Shown here: one piece after another, positions 7,057 to 15,669 of the stretch
How positions within the stretch are numbered: position 1 is the stretch's first letter
Layout of the letters: each line of letters begins with the position of its first letter
From: Dehalococcoidia bacterium
GTDB lineage: Bacteria > Chloroflexota > Dehalococcoidia > Lucifugimonadales > JAGWBF01
Assembly (NCBI GenBank): GCA_021295955.1
Contig: JAGWBJ010000010.1
Location: forward strand, 1 to 63,868
Reading direction: 5' to 3'
Length of the DNA: 63,868 bases
Position numbers and translations under genes: made by a program
The notes under the pieces: model-generated
Told to the model about the DNA's origin: nothing
The model's input: the letters and a program-made list of their open reading frames with translations, nothing else
Databases searched by the model: none

Positions 7057-10017
7057 ATGACTACGGCAACCGAGGCTAGGGCCCGCATCCGGCAGGGCCG
7101 GGACTTGGCCGGCGAGCTCCGGGAGCGGGTGGAGGGCGAGGTCCGCTTCGACCCCTACTCCCGGGCCCTGTACAGCACTGACGCCAGCATCTACCGCATG
7201 GAGCCCGTGGGCGTCGTGGTGCCCCGAAGCGCCGAAGACGTCCTGGCGGTCATGGAGGTGGCCGGCAGGAACCGCGTGCCGGTCCTGCCCAGGTGCGGCG
7301 GCACCAGCCTGGCGGGCCAGACGGTGAACCATGCCATCGTCATGGACTTCAGCAAGTACATGCGCGGCGTCTTGGATGTGAACCCCGAGGAGCGCTGGGC
7401 CCGGGTCCAGCCCGGCATCGTGCTGGACCACCTGAACCAGGCGCTGGCCGTTCACCGCCTCCAGTACGCCCCCGACCCCAGCACCTCCAACCGCGCCTGC
7501 GTGGGCGGCGGCGTGGGCAACAACACCTGCGGCTCCCACTCGGTCATCTACGGCAAGACCTCGGACCACGTGCTGGAGGTCCAGGCGGTGCTCTCCGACG
7601 GCAGCCAGGCCCACTTCCGCCAGCTTCAGAGCCAGGAGATGGAGGCCCGGCTGTCGGGCGCCGGGCTGGAGTCGGACATATACAGGCAGGTCAAGAGGAT
7701 CGCCCGGGAGAACCGGGACGAGATCGTGGCCCGGTACCCCAACATCATGCGCCGGGTCAGCGGGTACAACCTGGACGACTTCATGGGCGACGGGCCCGTC
7801 AACATGGCCCGCATGGTCGTCGGCTCCGAGGGCACCCTGTGCGTCGTGACCGAGGCCAAGGTGAACCTGGTGCCGGTCCCCGCCAGGAAGGCCCTGGCCG
7901 TCCTCCACTTCCACGACATAGTGGAGGCCTGCGGGGCCACCTGGGAGCTGCTGGGGCACAACCCCGCGGCCGTGGAGGTGATAGGCCGGATGATCCTGGA
8001 CCGCTGCCGGGCCTCCCTGGGGTTCGCCCACCTGCTCTCCTTCGTGGAGGGGGAGCCCGACGCCCTGCTGGTCGTGGAGGTCAACGGCGAATCGGATATC
8101 GAGGTCAGGTCCAAGCTGGACGCCCTCAAGGAGGACGCGCAGCGCAAGGGCCTGGGATACGCCTGCGTGAACCTGTTGGAGCCCGGGGACCAGGGCAAGG
8201 TCTGGGCCCTGCGGAGCGCCGGCCTGGGCCTCCTGATGAGCACCAAGGGGGACGCGAAGCCCCTCCCCTACGTGGAGGACGCGGCCGTGGACCCCCGCAA
8301 CCTGGGGGAGTACGTACGCAGGTTCGAGGAGGTGGTCAAGGCCCACGGCACCACCGCCGGCTACTACGGCCACGCCAGCGTCGGGTGCCTGCACATCAGA
8401 CCCCTGGTGGACCTGAAGACATCCCAGGGCGTGGACAGGATGGTGTCCATCGCCTCGGACATAAGCGAGCTGGTGCTGGAGTATGGAGGGTGCCTCTCCG
8501 GGGAGCACGGGGACGGCATCGTCCGCGGCGTGTGGAACGAGAAGATGTTCGGGCCGCAGATATACCAGGCGTTCCGGGATGTGAAACGGGCCTGGGACCC
8601 CGAGGGCATCATGAACCCGGGGAAGATCGTCGATTGCCCACCCATGACGGAGAACCTCAGGATCGGGCCCGAATACTCCACGGAGAGCCTGGATACCAAG
8701 CTGGACTTCTCGGCGGACCTCGGCTATGCCAACCTCGTGGAGATGTGCAACGGCATGGGCGCCTGCCGCAAGACCACCGGCACCATGTGCCCCTCGTACA
8801 TGGTTACCAGGGAAGAGGAGCACTCGACCCGCGGCAGGGCCAACCTCCTCCGCTCGGTATTGTCGGGAGCGCTGCCCTCAACCGAGCTGACCGGCCGCCG
8901 CCTCTACGACGCCATGGACCTGTGCCTGGAGTGCAAGGGCTGCAAGGCCGAGTGCCAGACCGGCGTGGACATGGCCAAGCTCAAGTACGAGTTCCTGGAC
9001 CGGTACCACCGGGCCCAGGGGCTGCCCCTGCGGGCGCGGGTCTTCGCGAATATCAACACCCTGAGCCGGCTGGGGGCCCCGCTGGCGCCCCTTGCCAACT
9101 GGGCTGCCGGCAACCCCCTGGGCAAGAGGCTCCTGCACGCCCTTCTGGGCATCCACTCCCAGCGCAGCCTGCCGCCCCTGGCCCGCACCACCTTTCCCAA
9201 GTGGTTCTCGTCTCGCCGTCCCCCGTCGGGGGACGGGCGAGGTGGGAGCGGCGCCGCTCAGACGAAGAGGGTCCTCCTCTTCAACGACACCTTCATGAAC
9301 TACAACTATCCCCACGTCGGCATGGCGGCGGTGGAGGTGCTGGAGCGGGCGGGATTCGCCGTGGAGCTGGCCGCACCCTCCGGCGGCTCCGGGACGGGGG
9401 CCGTCTGCTGCGGACGCCCCATGGTCTCCAAGGGACTTCTGGACAAGGCCAGGGACAACGCCCGGCGCAACGTCCAGGCCCTCTATCCCTACGCCCGAGA
9501 GGGAGTCCCCATCGTAGGCTGCGAGCCGAGCTGCCTGCTGACTCTCCGGGACGAGTACCCCGACCTGTTGCCTGAAGGCGAGGAGCGGGCCAAGGCCCGG
9601 GAGGTGGCGGCCGGCTCCTATCTGTTGGAGGAGCTCCTGGAGATGTCTCGGAAGGAGGGCGCGCTGGAGGGGGCCTTTGCCGGCGTCTCCGATAGAAAGC
9701 TGCTCCTTCACGGCCACTGCCACCAGAAGGCGCTGGTGGGCACCGGGCCCTCGGTGGCCGCCCTGAAGCTGGCGGGCTACCAGGTGGAGGAGGTCAGCTC
9801 CGGCTGTTGCGGAATGGCGGGCTCCTTCGGGTTCGAGGCGGAGCACTACGACATCTCCATGGAGATCGGGCGGCTGCGCCTGTTCCCGGCGGTGGAGGCC
9901 AAGGGCCCCGAATGGGACGTGGCCGTCACGGGGGTCTCGTGCCGCCAGCAGGTGGAGCACGGCACGGGCCGGGGGGCGAGGCACGTGGTGGAGTACCTGC
10001 GGGACGCGCTGGCCTGA
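7057..10017 (+). CDS. FAD-linked oxidase / iron-sulfur oxidoreductase fusion (GlcD-GlpC type)
   Basis: The 986-residue protein fuses a D-lactate/glycolate dehydrogenase-like flavoprotein to a ferredoxin-like and CCG-domain electron-transfer module. The FAD_binding_4 region (about 45-230) shows PRCGGTSLAGQ and the following FAD-oxidase C domain ends in SGEHGDGIVRG (about 487-497). Two 4Fe-4S segments follow (CRKTTGTMCPSY, about 571-582, and LCLECKGCKAEC, about 622-633). Two CCG-type heterodisulfide-reductase motifs end the chain (CCGRPM and CCGMAGSFGFE, with HGHCHQK between). It probably oxidises a 2-hydroxy acid and passes electrons to the quinone pool. ATG is preceded by GGGAGG. Exact substrate is unknown. 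Confidence 0.9.
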   Translation: MTTATEARARIRQGRDLAGELRERVEGEVRFDPYSRALYSTDASIYRMEPVGVVVPRSAEDVLAVMEVAGRNRVPVLPRCGGTSLAGQTVNHAIVMDFSKYMRGVLDVNPEERWARVQPGIVLDHLNQALAVHRLQYAPDPSTSNRACVGGGVGNNTCGSHSVIYGKTSDHVLEVQAVLSDGSQAHFRQLQSQEMEARLSGAGLESDIYRQVKRIARENRDEIVARYPNIMRRVSGYNLDDFMGDGPVNMARMVVGSEGTLCVVTEAKVNLVPVPARKALAVLHFHDIVEACGATWELLGHNPAAVEVIGRMILDRCRASLGFAHLLSFVEGEPDALLVVEVNGESDIEVRSKLDALKEDAQRKGLGYACVNLLEPGDQGKVWALRSAGLGLLMSTKGDAKPLPYVEDAAVDPRNLGEYVRRFEEVVKAHGTTAGYYGHASVGCLHIRPLVDLKTSQGVDRMVSIASDISELVLEYGGCLSGEHGDGIVRGVWNEKMFGPQIYQAFRDVKRAWDPEGIMNPGKIVDCPPMTENLRIGPEYSTESLDTKLDFSADLGYANLVEMCNGMGACRKTTGTMCPSYMVTREEEHSTRGRANLLRSVLSGALPSTELTGRRLYDAMDLCLECKGCKAECQTGVDMAKLKYEFLDRYHRAQGLPLRARVFANINTLSRLGAPLAPLANWAAGNPLGKRLLHALLGIHSQRSLPPLARTTFPKWFSSRRPPSGDGRGGSGAAQTKRVLLFNDTFMNYNYPHVGMAAVEVLERAGFAVELAAPSGGSGTGAVCCGRPMVSKGLLDKARDNARRNVQALYPYAREGVPIVGCEPSCLLTLRDEYPDLLPEGEERAKAREVAAGSYLLEELLEMSRKEGALEGAFAGVSDRKLLLHGHCHQKALVGTGPSVAALKLAGYQVEEVSSGCCGMAGSFGFEAEHYDISMEIGRLRLFPAVEAKGPEWDVAVTGVSCRQQVEHGTGRGARHVVEYLRDALA

Positions 10018-10056
10018 TTCGTTTGGCGGGCCCTTCGCGCTCAGGGGCGGCGGCGC

Positions 10057-10434
10057 CTACCCCGAGACGTATCTCGCCAGGCGCCGTATCAGCAGGCCTA
10101 CGGTATGCAGCACCCCGGGCCTCCGCTTCCCCCGGCGGACGGGCACCCGGAGCTTTCCGGAGGAGTAGCGGGCCGGCGGTGTACTCTTCCGATGCCTGAG
10201 CCGGATGGACGTCTGGAGTGAGTCGTACCGGGTCCGCAGCACGGGGTCGGACAGGGTCTCGTAGGCGGCGTTGACGTCACGCATGTCCGCAGAGGGGTCC
10301 GGGTCGCCGGTATGGATGTCCGGGTGGTGCCGCCACGCCTTCCTGATGTACGCTCGCCGGATACCCTCTTCGGTGGCGTGCCTGGGCACTCCCAGGATTC
10401 CGTAGTAGTCAGGCTGGGGTTCTGCGGCCCTCAT
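10057..10434 (-). CDS. J-domain (DnaJ-like) protein
   Basis: The 125-residue protein has an N-terminal J domain (about residues 9-70) starting DYYGILGVPRHAT and containing the HPD tripeptide at 37-39 that stimulates Hsp70 ATPase, then NAAYETLSDPVLRTRYD. The remaining 55 residues are very basic and carry no zinc-finger or C-terminal substrate-binding domain, so this is a type III J protein rather than DnaJ. It may recruit DnaK to nucleic acid or membrane. It is a single gene, divergent from the crotonase-fold gene at 10738. Confidence 0.85.
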   Translation of the reverse strand: MRAAEPQPDYYGILGVPRHATEEGIRRAYIRKAWRHHPDIHTGDPDPSADMRDVNAAYETLSDPVLRTRYDSLQTSIRLRHRKSTPPARYSSGKLRVPVRRGKRRPGVLHTVGLLIRRLARYVSG

Positions 10435-10634
10435 CGCAGCTCCTTGTCGTAGTGGAAAGGGCCCCGCTCCAGGCCTGGGCGCCGTTCCAGCCCGTCGGGC
10501 CGGTTGCGGGGCTCCATCTGTTACGTCAAGGCCACATATTACTCCCCGTGTCGGAGGGTGTCAAGCTTGTGAACCATCCCGGAGGGCGCCGCGGACGTGC
10601 CTCGACGGACCCCCGCCCGGCAGGGCGCGCCTCG

Positions 10635-10663
10635 TTGACAGGGTCCGGGCGGGTTCATATATT
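10635..10663 (+). promoter_or_regulatory. Sigma70-type promoter for the crotonase-fold gene
   Basis: TTGACA (10635-10640), 17 bp, TATATT (10658-10663), 75 bp before the ATG at 10738. Nothing else is recognised in the 303-bp gap 10435-10737. Confidence 0.75.
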
Positions 10664-10737
10664 GAAGGGGCTCCGCCCGCCTGCTCTTCCATGTCCTGGC
10701 GGCGGGTCGCGGGACGATGCGACGATAGGGAGGCGCC

Positions 10738-11562
10738 ATGAAGCCGGATGACTTGAAGCATGTCATATACGAGAAGAAGGACGGGGTCGGCTACGTTACG
10801 CTGAACCGGCCCGAGGTCCAGAACGCCCTGAATGCCAGGATGCTGCAGGAGCTCGTCTCGGTCTGGGAGGAGGTCCGGGACGATGGAGAGGTCCAGGTGG
10901 TCATACTCACGGGCGCGGGAGAGGCTTTCATGCAGGGCAGGGGCGACGTCCAGCGCGTCAAGGACTCCCTGGACGCCGGCCCCCTTCCCCCCACCAGGCC
11001 ATACCGCTATAGCTGGAACACCCCGGCCAGCCCCAAGGCCCACTACCTGTTCAAGCCGGTCATCGCGGCCGTCAACGGCCTGTGCGCCACCTCGGGCCTG
11101 GAGCAGGTGAGCGAGGCGGATATCGTAATCTGCTCGGACAATGCCACCTTCTACGACAACCACGTCTCCTACGCCTCCATCGTCCACTCCGCCGTGGCCC
11201 TGTCCAAGCGGCTGCCCTACAACCATGTCATGCGCATGTCCCTCATGGGCTCCCACGAGGTCCTGGACGCCACGCGGGCCTACGAGATAGGCCTCGTCAC
11301 CGAGGTCACCACCCGAGGCGACCTGATGCCTCGCGCCACGGAGATCGCCAAGACCATCATGCGCAACTCCCCCATCGCCGTGCAGGCCAGCGTGGAGATA
11401 CTGTGGCACGGTCTCAGCATGGGGCTGAGGGACGCCGTGCAGCTCGACTCCTACATGCAGCGCTGGTACCACACCCATCCCGACTACGAGGAGGCGGGCC
11501 GGGCGTTGGTGGAGGGCCGGGAGCCGGTGTGGCAGACACCCTTCTGGCACGGCGGACACTGA
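10738..11562 (+). CDS. Enoyl-CoA hydratase/isomerase (crotonase) family protein
   Basis: The 274-residue protein has the crotonase fold: VTLNRPEVQNALNARM (about residues 20-35), the first oxyanion-hole segment ILTGAGEAFMQGRGDV (about 57-72) and KPVIAAVNGLCATSGLEQ (about 106-123). The usual PExxLG glutamate region is replaced by SIVHSAVALSKRLPY, so the hydratase acid/base pair is not obvious and another crotonase activity (isomerase, hydrolase, decarboxylase) is possible. The C-terminus is extended. ATG has GGGAGG nearby and a strong promoter upstream. It is not in an evident fatty-acid operon. Confidence 0.82.
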   Translation: MKPDDLKHVIYEKKDGVGYVTLNRPEVQNALNARMLQELVSVWEEVRDDGEVQVVILTGAGEAFMQGRGDVQRVKDSLDAGPLPPTRPYRYSWNTPASPKAHYLFKPVIAAVNGLCATSGLEQVSEADIVICSDNATFYDNHVSYASIVHSAVALSKRLPYNHVMRMSLMGSHEVLDATRAYEIGLVTEVTTRGDLMPRATEIAKTIMRNSPIAVQASVEILWHGLSMGLRDAVQLDSYMQRWYHTHPDYEEAGRALVEGREPVWQTPFWHGGH

Positions 11563-11607
11563 GCCGCACACCGGCCCCCGCCGTATACCCCGGCCGTGTC
11601 CGGATGA

Positions 11608-11613
11608 TATAAT
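11608..11613 (+). promoter_or_regulatory. -10 element upstream of the selenoprotein gene
   Basis: Perfect TATAAT, 32 bp before the ATG at 11646. No convincing -35 box is seen at 16-18 bp. Confidence 0.45.
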
Positions 11614-11645
11614 CGGCGGTACATACCCTTGGTGGAGGTGGACAC

Positions 11646-12188
11646 ATGGTTGCAGAGGCTACCACTTTCAAGCTGCTGGACCCGACCGTGGAGGCGATTC
11701 CCGACCACACCATCCTCGCTGCCCGGCCCGACGACCTGAACGGCAAGGTGGTGGGGCTCCTGTCCAACAGCAAGCGCAACGCCGACAAGCTGCTTCACGA
11801 CATCTACGCGCTGCTCCAGGACACCTACGAGTTCGACGGCTTCGTGTTCCTGGACAAGGGGGATGCCTCGCGTCCCGCTCCCAAGGAGATCATGGACGAG
11901 CTCCTGGAGAAGTGCGACGTGGTGATAACGGCGACCGGGGATTGAGGGTCCTGCAGCTCGTGCAGTATGCACGACGCAATCACCGTGGAGAAGGCCGGTA
12001 AGCCCGCCGCAGTGGTGCTCACCGACGCGTTCATTCCCACGGCCAGGGCCATCGCCAAGATAAGGGGCATCGCCGAATACCCCTACGCCGTCGTCACCCA
12101 TCCCGTGGGCAGCCTGGAGGACGACGTCGTGATGGCCAGGGCCAGGCAAGCCCTGCCCAGAGTGCTCGAGATACTGCTGGCGAAATAG
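11646..12188 (+). CDS. UGSC-motif selenoprotein (Sec encoded by in-frame TGA at 11943)
   Basis: Read straight through, the frame gives 180 residues with selenocysteine at position 100: ATGD-U-GSCSSCSMHDAI. The U-G-S-C motif, with a further Cys three residues on, is the hallmark of the UGSC selenoprotein/thiol-oxidoreductase-like family. The part before TGA (RPDDLNGKVVGLLSNSKRNA) and the part after it (AAVVLTDAFIPTARAIAKIR) both belong to that family, so the TGA is not a stop. A candidate SECIS hairpin starts 12 nt after the TGA, and selB lies at 28321-30183. ATG at 11646 has GGAGG upstream. Ordinary gene calling would split this gene at 11945/11967. The catalysed reaction is not established to my knowledge. 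Confidence 0.9.
11951..11974 (+). promoter_or_regulatory. Candidate bacterial SECIS element
   Basis: TCGTGCA (11958-11964), loop GTA, TGCACGA (11968-11974) makes a 7-bp stem with GU in the apical loop about 20 nt after the TGA, the distance expected for SelB recognition. An alternative hairpin CTGCA-gctcg-TGCAG (11951-11965) is mutually exclusive with it. Confidence 0.6.
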
Positions 12189-12203
12189 CCGTACATCCCC
12201 GAT

Positions 12204-12228
12204 GCGGAGACCCCGGCGGGGTCTCCGC
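12204..12228 (+). terminator. Strong hairpin after the selenoprotein gene
   Basis: GCGGAGACCCC-GGC-GGGGTCTCCGC is an 11-bp perfect stem with a 3-nt loop, 16 bp after the stop codon. No T-tract follows. Confidence 0.65.
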
Positions 12229-12258
12229 CGGGCCCAGACGGCAGCGACAACGGATACT

Positions 12259-12281
12259 GGGGCCAGCGCAACGCTGGCCCC
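12259..12281. terminator. Second hairpin before the MFS gene
   Basis: GGGGCCAGCG-caa-CGCTGGCCCC is a 10-bp perfect stem. With 12204-12228 it forms a tandem terminator between the selenoprotein and transporter genes. Confidence 0.5.
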
Positions 12282-12322
12282 TAGCCTTGCCCCCAGTCCG
12301 GCCGCCGCGCCGGGAGGTGACG

Positions 12323-13558
12323 TTGGAAGCACCGGACACCCGAGACCCGGCCAAGCCCGTCCGCAGCCGGGGGTTCATCCTTGGCAGCCTCTCCGTAGGG
12401 CACGGTCTGGCCCACCTGTACGACTTCGGCCTGCCGGCCGTGATGCCCACCATCGCTTCGTCCCTGGGTCTGAGCAACCTCCAGGTGGCGACCCTCCACG
12501 GCATCCGGATGGCGGGTTTCGGCGTCGTCAACCTGGGCGGCGGGCCCGTCGTCGATACCACGAGACGCCACTGGGGGCTGATACTCACCGGCTGCATGGT
12601 TTGGGCCGCGCTGGCCTTCGCCGTGGTGGCCGGCTCTCCCAACTTCGGCATCCTGGTAGTCGGCATCATCTTCCTCTCCATACCGGGGGCCCTGTGGCAC
12701 CTGCCCGCCACCGCCGCCCTGTCCCAGCAGTTCCCGGACCGCCGGGGGTTCGCCATATCCATGCACGGGTTCGGCTCCAACATCGGCAACGCCCTCGGCC
12801 CCCTCCTGGCGGGGGCTCTCCTGGGCGTGCTGTTCTGGCGGTACGCCCTGCTCATATACACCGGTCCCGCCCTAGCGTTGGCCATATTCGTATGGTGGTC
12901 TCTCAAGGACCTGGGCCGGGACGGCCGGGCGGAAGAGATACGGCTCGGCGCCCGGTTCCGCGGGGCCCTGGAGCTTCTCAAGCAGCCCATCATCGCCGTG
13001 ATCATCCTGGCGGCGACCCTGCGGAGCATCGGGCTGGACGCCCTCTTCCACTGGACGCCCTTCTATCTGGAGGAGGACCTGAACGCAAGCAACCTGAGGG
13101 CCGGGCTCTATCTCAGCCTGCTGACGGGTATGGGAATAGTCTCCGGTCCGGTGCTGGGCGCCGTGTCGGACCGGTGGAGCCGAAAGTCCGTGCTCGTACC
13201 GTGCCTGGCCCTGGCAACGGCATTCTCCCTGGCGGTGGTGGCTCTGGGAGACAGCCTGGCCCTGCCACTGGTCCTGGCGGCTATGGGCCTCTTCAGCTTC
13301 TCCCTCCACCACATCATGCAGGCCGCGCTGTTGGACGTGGCGCCCAGGGGTACCGAAGCAACGGCGACGGGTCTGATGTTCGGCATCAACGGGGCCGCGG
13401 GCGCCGCCTCGCCCTTTTTGGCCGCCGTCGTGATCGACCACCTGGGCGGCTACGGGTCCATATACTACTACTCGGGGATACTGACGGGGCTGACGGCCCT
13501 GATGCTGCTGGTGGTCCCGATGCGCTCTTCGGTCCGCGGGCCCCAGCCCGTTGCCTGA
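12323..13558 (+). CDS. Major facilitator superfamily transporter
   Basis: The 411-residue integral membrane protein has about 12 hydrophobic segments in two halves separated by a charged loop (SLKDLGRDGRAEEIRLGARF), typical of MFS secondary transporters. The first half contains GLSNLQVATLHGIRMAGFG, the second GAVSDRWSRKSVLVP, the MFS A-like D-R-x-x-R-R/K loop signature. The TTG at 12323 is chosen because GGGAGG lies 5-6 bases upstream; GTG at 12317 and TTG at 12287 are alternatives. Substrate is unknown. It converges on the luciferase-like gene with a 4-bp gap. Confidence 0.85.
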   Translation: MEAPDTRDPAKPVRSRGFILGSLSVGHGLAHLYDFGLPAVMPTIASSLGLSNLQVATLHGIRMAGFGVVNLGGGPVVDTTRRHWGLILTGCMVWAALAFAVVAGSPNFGILVVGIIFLSIPGALWHLPATAALSQQFPDRRGFAISMHGFGSNIGNALGPLLAGALLGVLFWRYALLIYTGPALALAIFVWWSLKDLGRDGRAEEIRLGARFRGALELLKQPIIAVIILAATLRSIGLDALFHWTPFYLEEDLNASNLRAGLYLSLLTGMGIVSGPVLGAVSDRWSRKSVLVPCLALATAFSLAVVALGDSLALPLVLAAMGLFSFSLHHIMQAALLDVAPRGTEATATGLMFGINGAAGAASPFLAAVVIDHLGGYGSIYYYSGILTGLTALMLLVVPMRSSVRGPQPVA

Positions 13559-13562
13559 GGAC

Positions 13563-14591
13563 TCAGGAGGACCGTAGCTTGCCGAACACCCCGCCGGCGA
13601 AGGCCTGCAGGGTGGACTCGGGGTGGGCGTAGGACTCCATCGTCGACAGGAACAGCTTGTCCACGCCCTGCCCATCCAGGTCCCTGAGCCTCGCCGCCAG
13701 GCGGTCCGGGCCGCCCACCAGCCCGATGACGTCGCATATCTGTGTCACCAGGTCGTCGGAGAGAAACGAGGTGAGGCGGCGGGCCTCCTCCCAGTTCTCG
13801 GCGTGGGGGATGTCCGGGTACAGGCCCTCCAGCTCCGGCGGGACCTCCAGGTCGGGCAGGTCCACTCCCGCCTCCCGCAGCCAACGGGCCCGGTACGGTT
13901 CCAGGGCCCACTGGGCGCAGATGGGCCGGGCCATGTCCCGGGCCGCGTCAAGGTCGTCGGCCACGTGGACCCGGGCCAGGTAGACCACCTCCAGCTTGTC
14001 GGGGTCCCTGCCGGCCTTTCGCGCCCCGGCGTGCAGGATGCTGCGGGCCGCGTCCATGGAGCCGGGGTGGAGCCCCACGGCCAGGAGCGCGCCGTCGGCC
14101 ACCTCTCCGGCCAGCTCTATGGTGCGCGGGCCAGTGGCGGCCAGGAGCACCGGTATCCTCCGGCCAGCCGCGTAGGGCAGGCGTGCCTGGAAGCCGCCGA
14201 AGTCCACGCTGTCGCCGGCCAGCAGCGCCTTCAGACTGGTAACCGACTCCCGCATCTCCTTCAGCGTCGCGGCCTTCTTGCCGATGGTGTTCACGGCGCT
14301 GTAGCCGCTGCCCACGACCAGGGTGAGCCTTCCGGGGGCGAGCTCCTCCACGGTCTGGGCCAGGGAGGCGAGGACCGATACGTGCCGCGTCATGGGGTTG
14401 GTGACGGCGGTCATCAGGTCCAGGGTCGAGGTGCGTTGCGCCGCCAGGGCCAGGGCTATGTACACGTCCCGCATGATTAGCTGGGTATCCGGGACCCCGA
14501 TCCCGTGGAAGCCCGCCTCCTCGGCGCGCCGGGCAAACTCCGCCGTCTGATCGGCGGGAGCCGAGCCGGCCACTCTCAGGTGGACTTGCAT
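13563..14591 (-). CDS. Luciferase-like (LLM class) flavin/F420-dependent oxidoreductase
   Basis: The 342-residue TIM-barrel protein belongs to the bacterial luciferase/F420-dependent methylene-H4MPT reductase superfamily. It shows RRAEEAGFHGIGVPD near the N-terminus, ALAAQRTSTLDLMTAVTNP (about residues 49-67), LTLVVGSGYSAVN, and RRIPVLLAATGPRTIELAG, the Mer/luciferase phosphate-binding region. It probably reduces or mono-oxygenates a small organic molecule with reduced flavin or F420. It lies 6 bp after the phosphatase gene and is likely co-transcribed with it and fur. Cofactor and substrate cannot be told from sequence alone. Confidence 0.88.
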   Translation of the reverse strand: MQVHLRVAGSAPADQTAEFARRAEEAGFHGIGVPDTQLIMRDVYIALALAAQRTSTLDLMTAVTNPMTRHVSVLASLAQTVEELAPGRLTLVVGSGYSAVNTIGKKAATLKEMRESVTSLKALLAGDSVDFGGFQARLPYAAGRRIPVLLAATGPRTIELAGEVADGALLAVGLHPGSMDAARSILHAGARKAGRDPDKLEVVYLARVHVADDLDAARDMARPICAQWALEPYRARWLREAGVDLPDLEVPPELEGLYPDIPHAENWEEARRLTSFLSDDLVTQICDVIGLVGGPDRLAARLRDLDGQGVDKLFLSTMESYAHPESTLQAFAGGVFGKLRSS

Positions 14592-14597
14592 GCCGGC

Positions 14598-15056
14598 CTA
14601 GGAGCCCTCGGCCACGGCCCCGCTGGCCCCCCGGAGCCTCTCCTGGTATTGGTAGACGGCCTCCACCTGGCCGGGGGCTTCGACGGAGCGGGGACGGAGA
14701 CGGCGCACCTCGGCTATGGCGTCGCCCGCGTCGTAGCCCGTGTGCACCAGGTAGCACGCCAGCACCGTGCCCGTCCGGCCGACGCCGGCCTGGCAGGAGA
14801 CGGCCACCGGCGTGGACGCCGCGATCTGGCTGTCGATGAAGGCTATCATGCGGTCTATCTGGTCCGGGGCGGGCGGCGTGAAGTCGACCACGAACTCGGC
14901 CATGTCCGCCAGCCCGACCTCCTCCGCGGATACGGTGCGGCGCTCCATACGGACCAGCGCGCCCACGCCCCGGTCCTTCAGGTACCGTAGCTGCTGCCGG
15001 TCGACCGGGCCCATGGAGCCCGCCAGCTTCTCGTTGATGATCCAACTAAAGTTCAT
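14598..15056 (-). CDS. Dual-specificity/tyrosine protein phosphatase-like protein
   Basis: The 152-residue cysteine phosphatase has the P-loop signature SCQAGVGRTGT (C-x5-R, about residues 89-99) and the general-acid loop region DFTPPAPDQID (about 58-68). N-terminal residues FSWIINEKLAGSMGPVDRQQ match small archaeal/bacterial DSP-like proteins. It could dephosphorylate Ser/Thr/Tyr of proteins or phosphorylated nucleotides or inositols. It sits between fur and the LLM oxidoreductase (46-bp and 6-bp gaps), probably one operon. Confidence 0.85.
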   Translation of the reverse strand: MNFSWIINEKLAGSMGPVDRQQLRYLKDRGVGALVRMERRTVSAEEVGLADMAEFVVDFTPPAPDQIDRMIAFIDSQIAASTPVAVSCQAGVGRTGTVLACYLVHTGYDAGDAIAEVRRLRPRSVEAPGQVEAVYQYQERLRGASGAVAEGS

Positions 15057-15102
15057 GACATGCGCCCGTCTGGACGGTTATTCTCGGTAGGCCCCAGGCC
15101 CG

Positions 15103-15534
15103 TCAAGGCCGGGTCTCTCGGCATCCGGAACACACGCCCGTGATGGTGAAGTGGTCCAGGTCGGGCTCGAAGTCGAACTCGTTGACCAGACGCCTTCTAA
15201 ACTCGTCCAAGTAGCTGGGGCTGAAGGCGAAGGCTTCGCTGCAGACCTGACAGGCCATGTGGTGGTGGCGGGCGTTGGGGTCCGTCAGCTCGTAGTGGAG
15301 CCTGTCGCCCATGCCCACCTCGGTAACCAGTCCCAGCCTCTTGAACAGGTGCAGGGTGCGGTAGACCGTGGCGATGTCCATGTACGGATAGGCCTGCTTG
15401 GCCCGCTCGTACACCTCGTCCACGTTCATGTGTCCCTCTCCATCGGCGATGGCGGAGAGGATGATCATGCGCTGGGGAGTCAGGCGCAGCCCCTGGGCCT
15501 TGACCGCCTCGAGTATATCGATGTGCCTGTTCAT
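15103..15534 (-). CDS. Fur family metalloregulator
   Basis: The 143-residue repressor has the Fur winged helix (RLTPQRMIILSAIADGEGH to DIATVYRTLHLFKRLGLV, about residues 17-67) and a dimerisation domain with HHHMACQVC and a C-terminal CSGC pair, giving two CxxC motifs for the structural zinc. It should bind DNA as a dimer in response to Fe, Zn, Mn or peroxide; sequence does not decide between Fur, Zur and PerR. No clear Fur box was found in the 135-bp gap upstream. It heads a probable operon with the phosphatase and LLM genes. Confidence 0.9.
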   Translation of the reverse strand: MNRHIDILEAVKAQGLRLTPQRMIILSAIADGEGHMNVDEVYERAKQAYPYMDIATVYRTLHLFKRLGLVTEVGMGDRLHYELTDPNARHHHMACQVCSEAFAFSPSYLDEFRRRLVNEFDFEPDLDHFTITGVCSGCRETRP

Positions 15535-15669
15535 GCGAGAGTCGCATTTGCAGTTGCTGCTGTAGACTACAATAGGACAGGGCTCGACCGGCTGTCAAGC
15601 GCGGGCCGGAGGCACGGCCGTCGCCCGCTGACGCCCTGGGGACGGTGGTGCGGGCGGTGCGGGACCGGA

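Noticed and set aside
11943..11945. TGA as a normal stop or a frameshift splitting two small genes
   Set aside because: Both parts are in the same frame, join at the UGSC motif, and are followed by a SECIS-like hairpin; selB is present.
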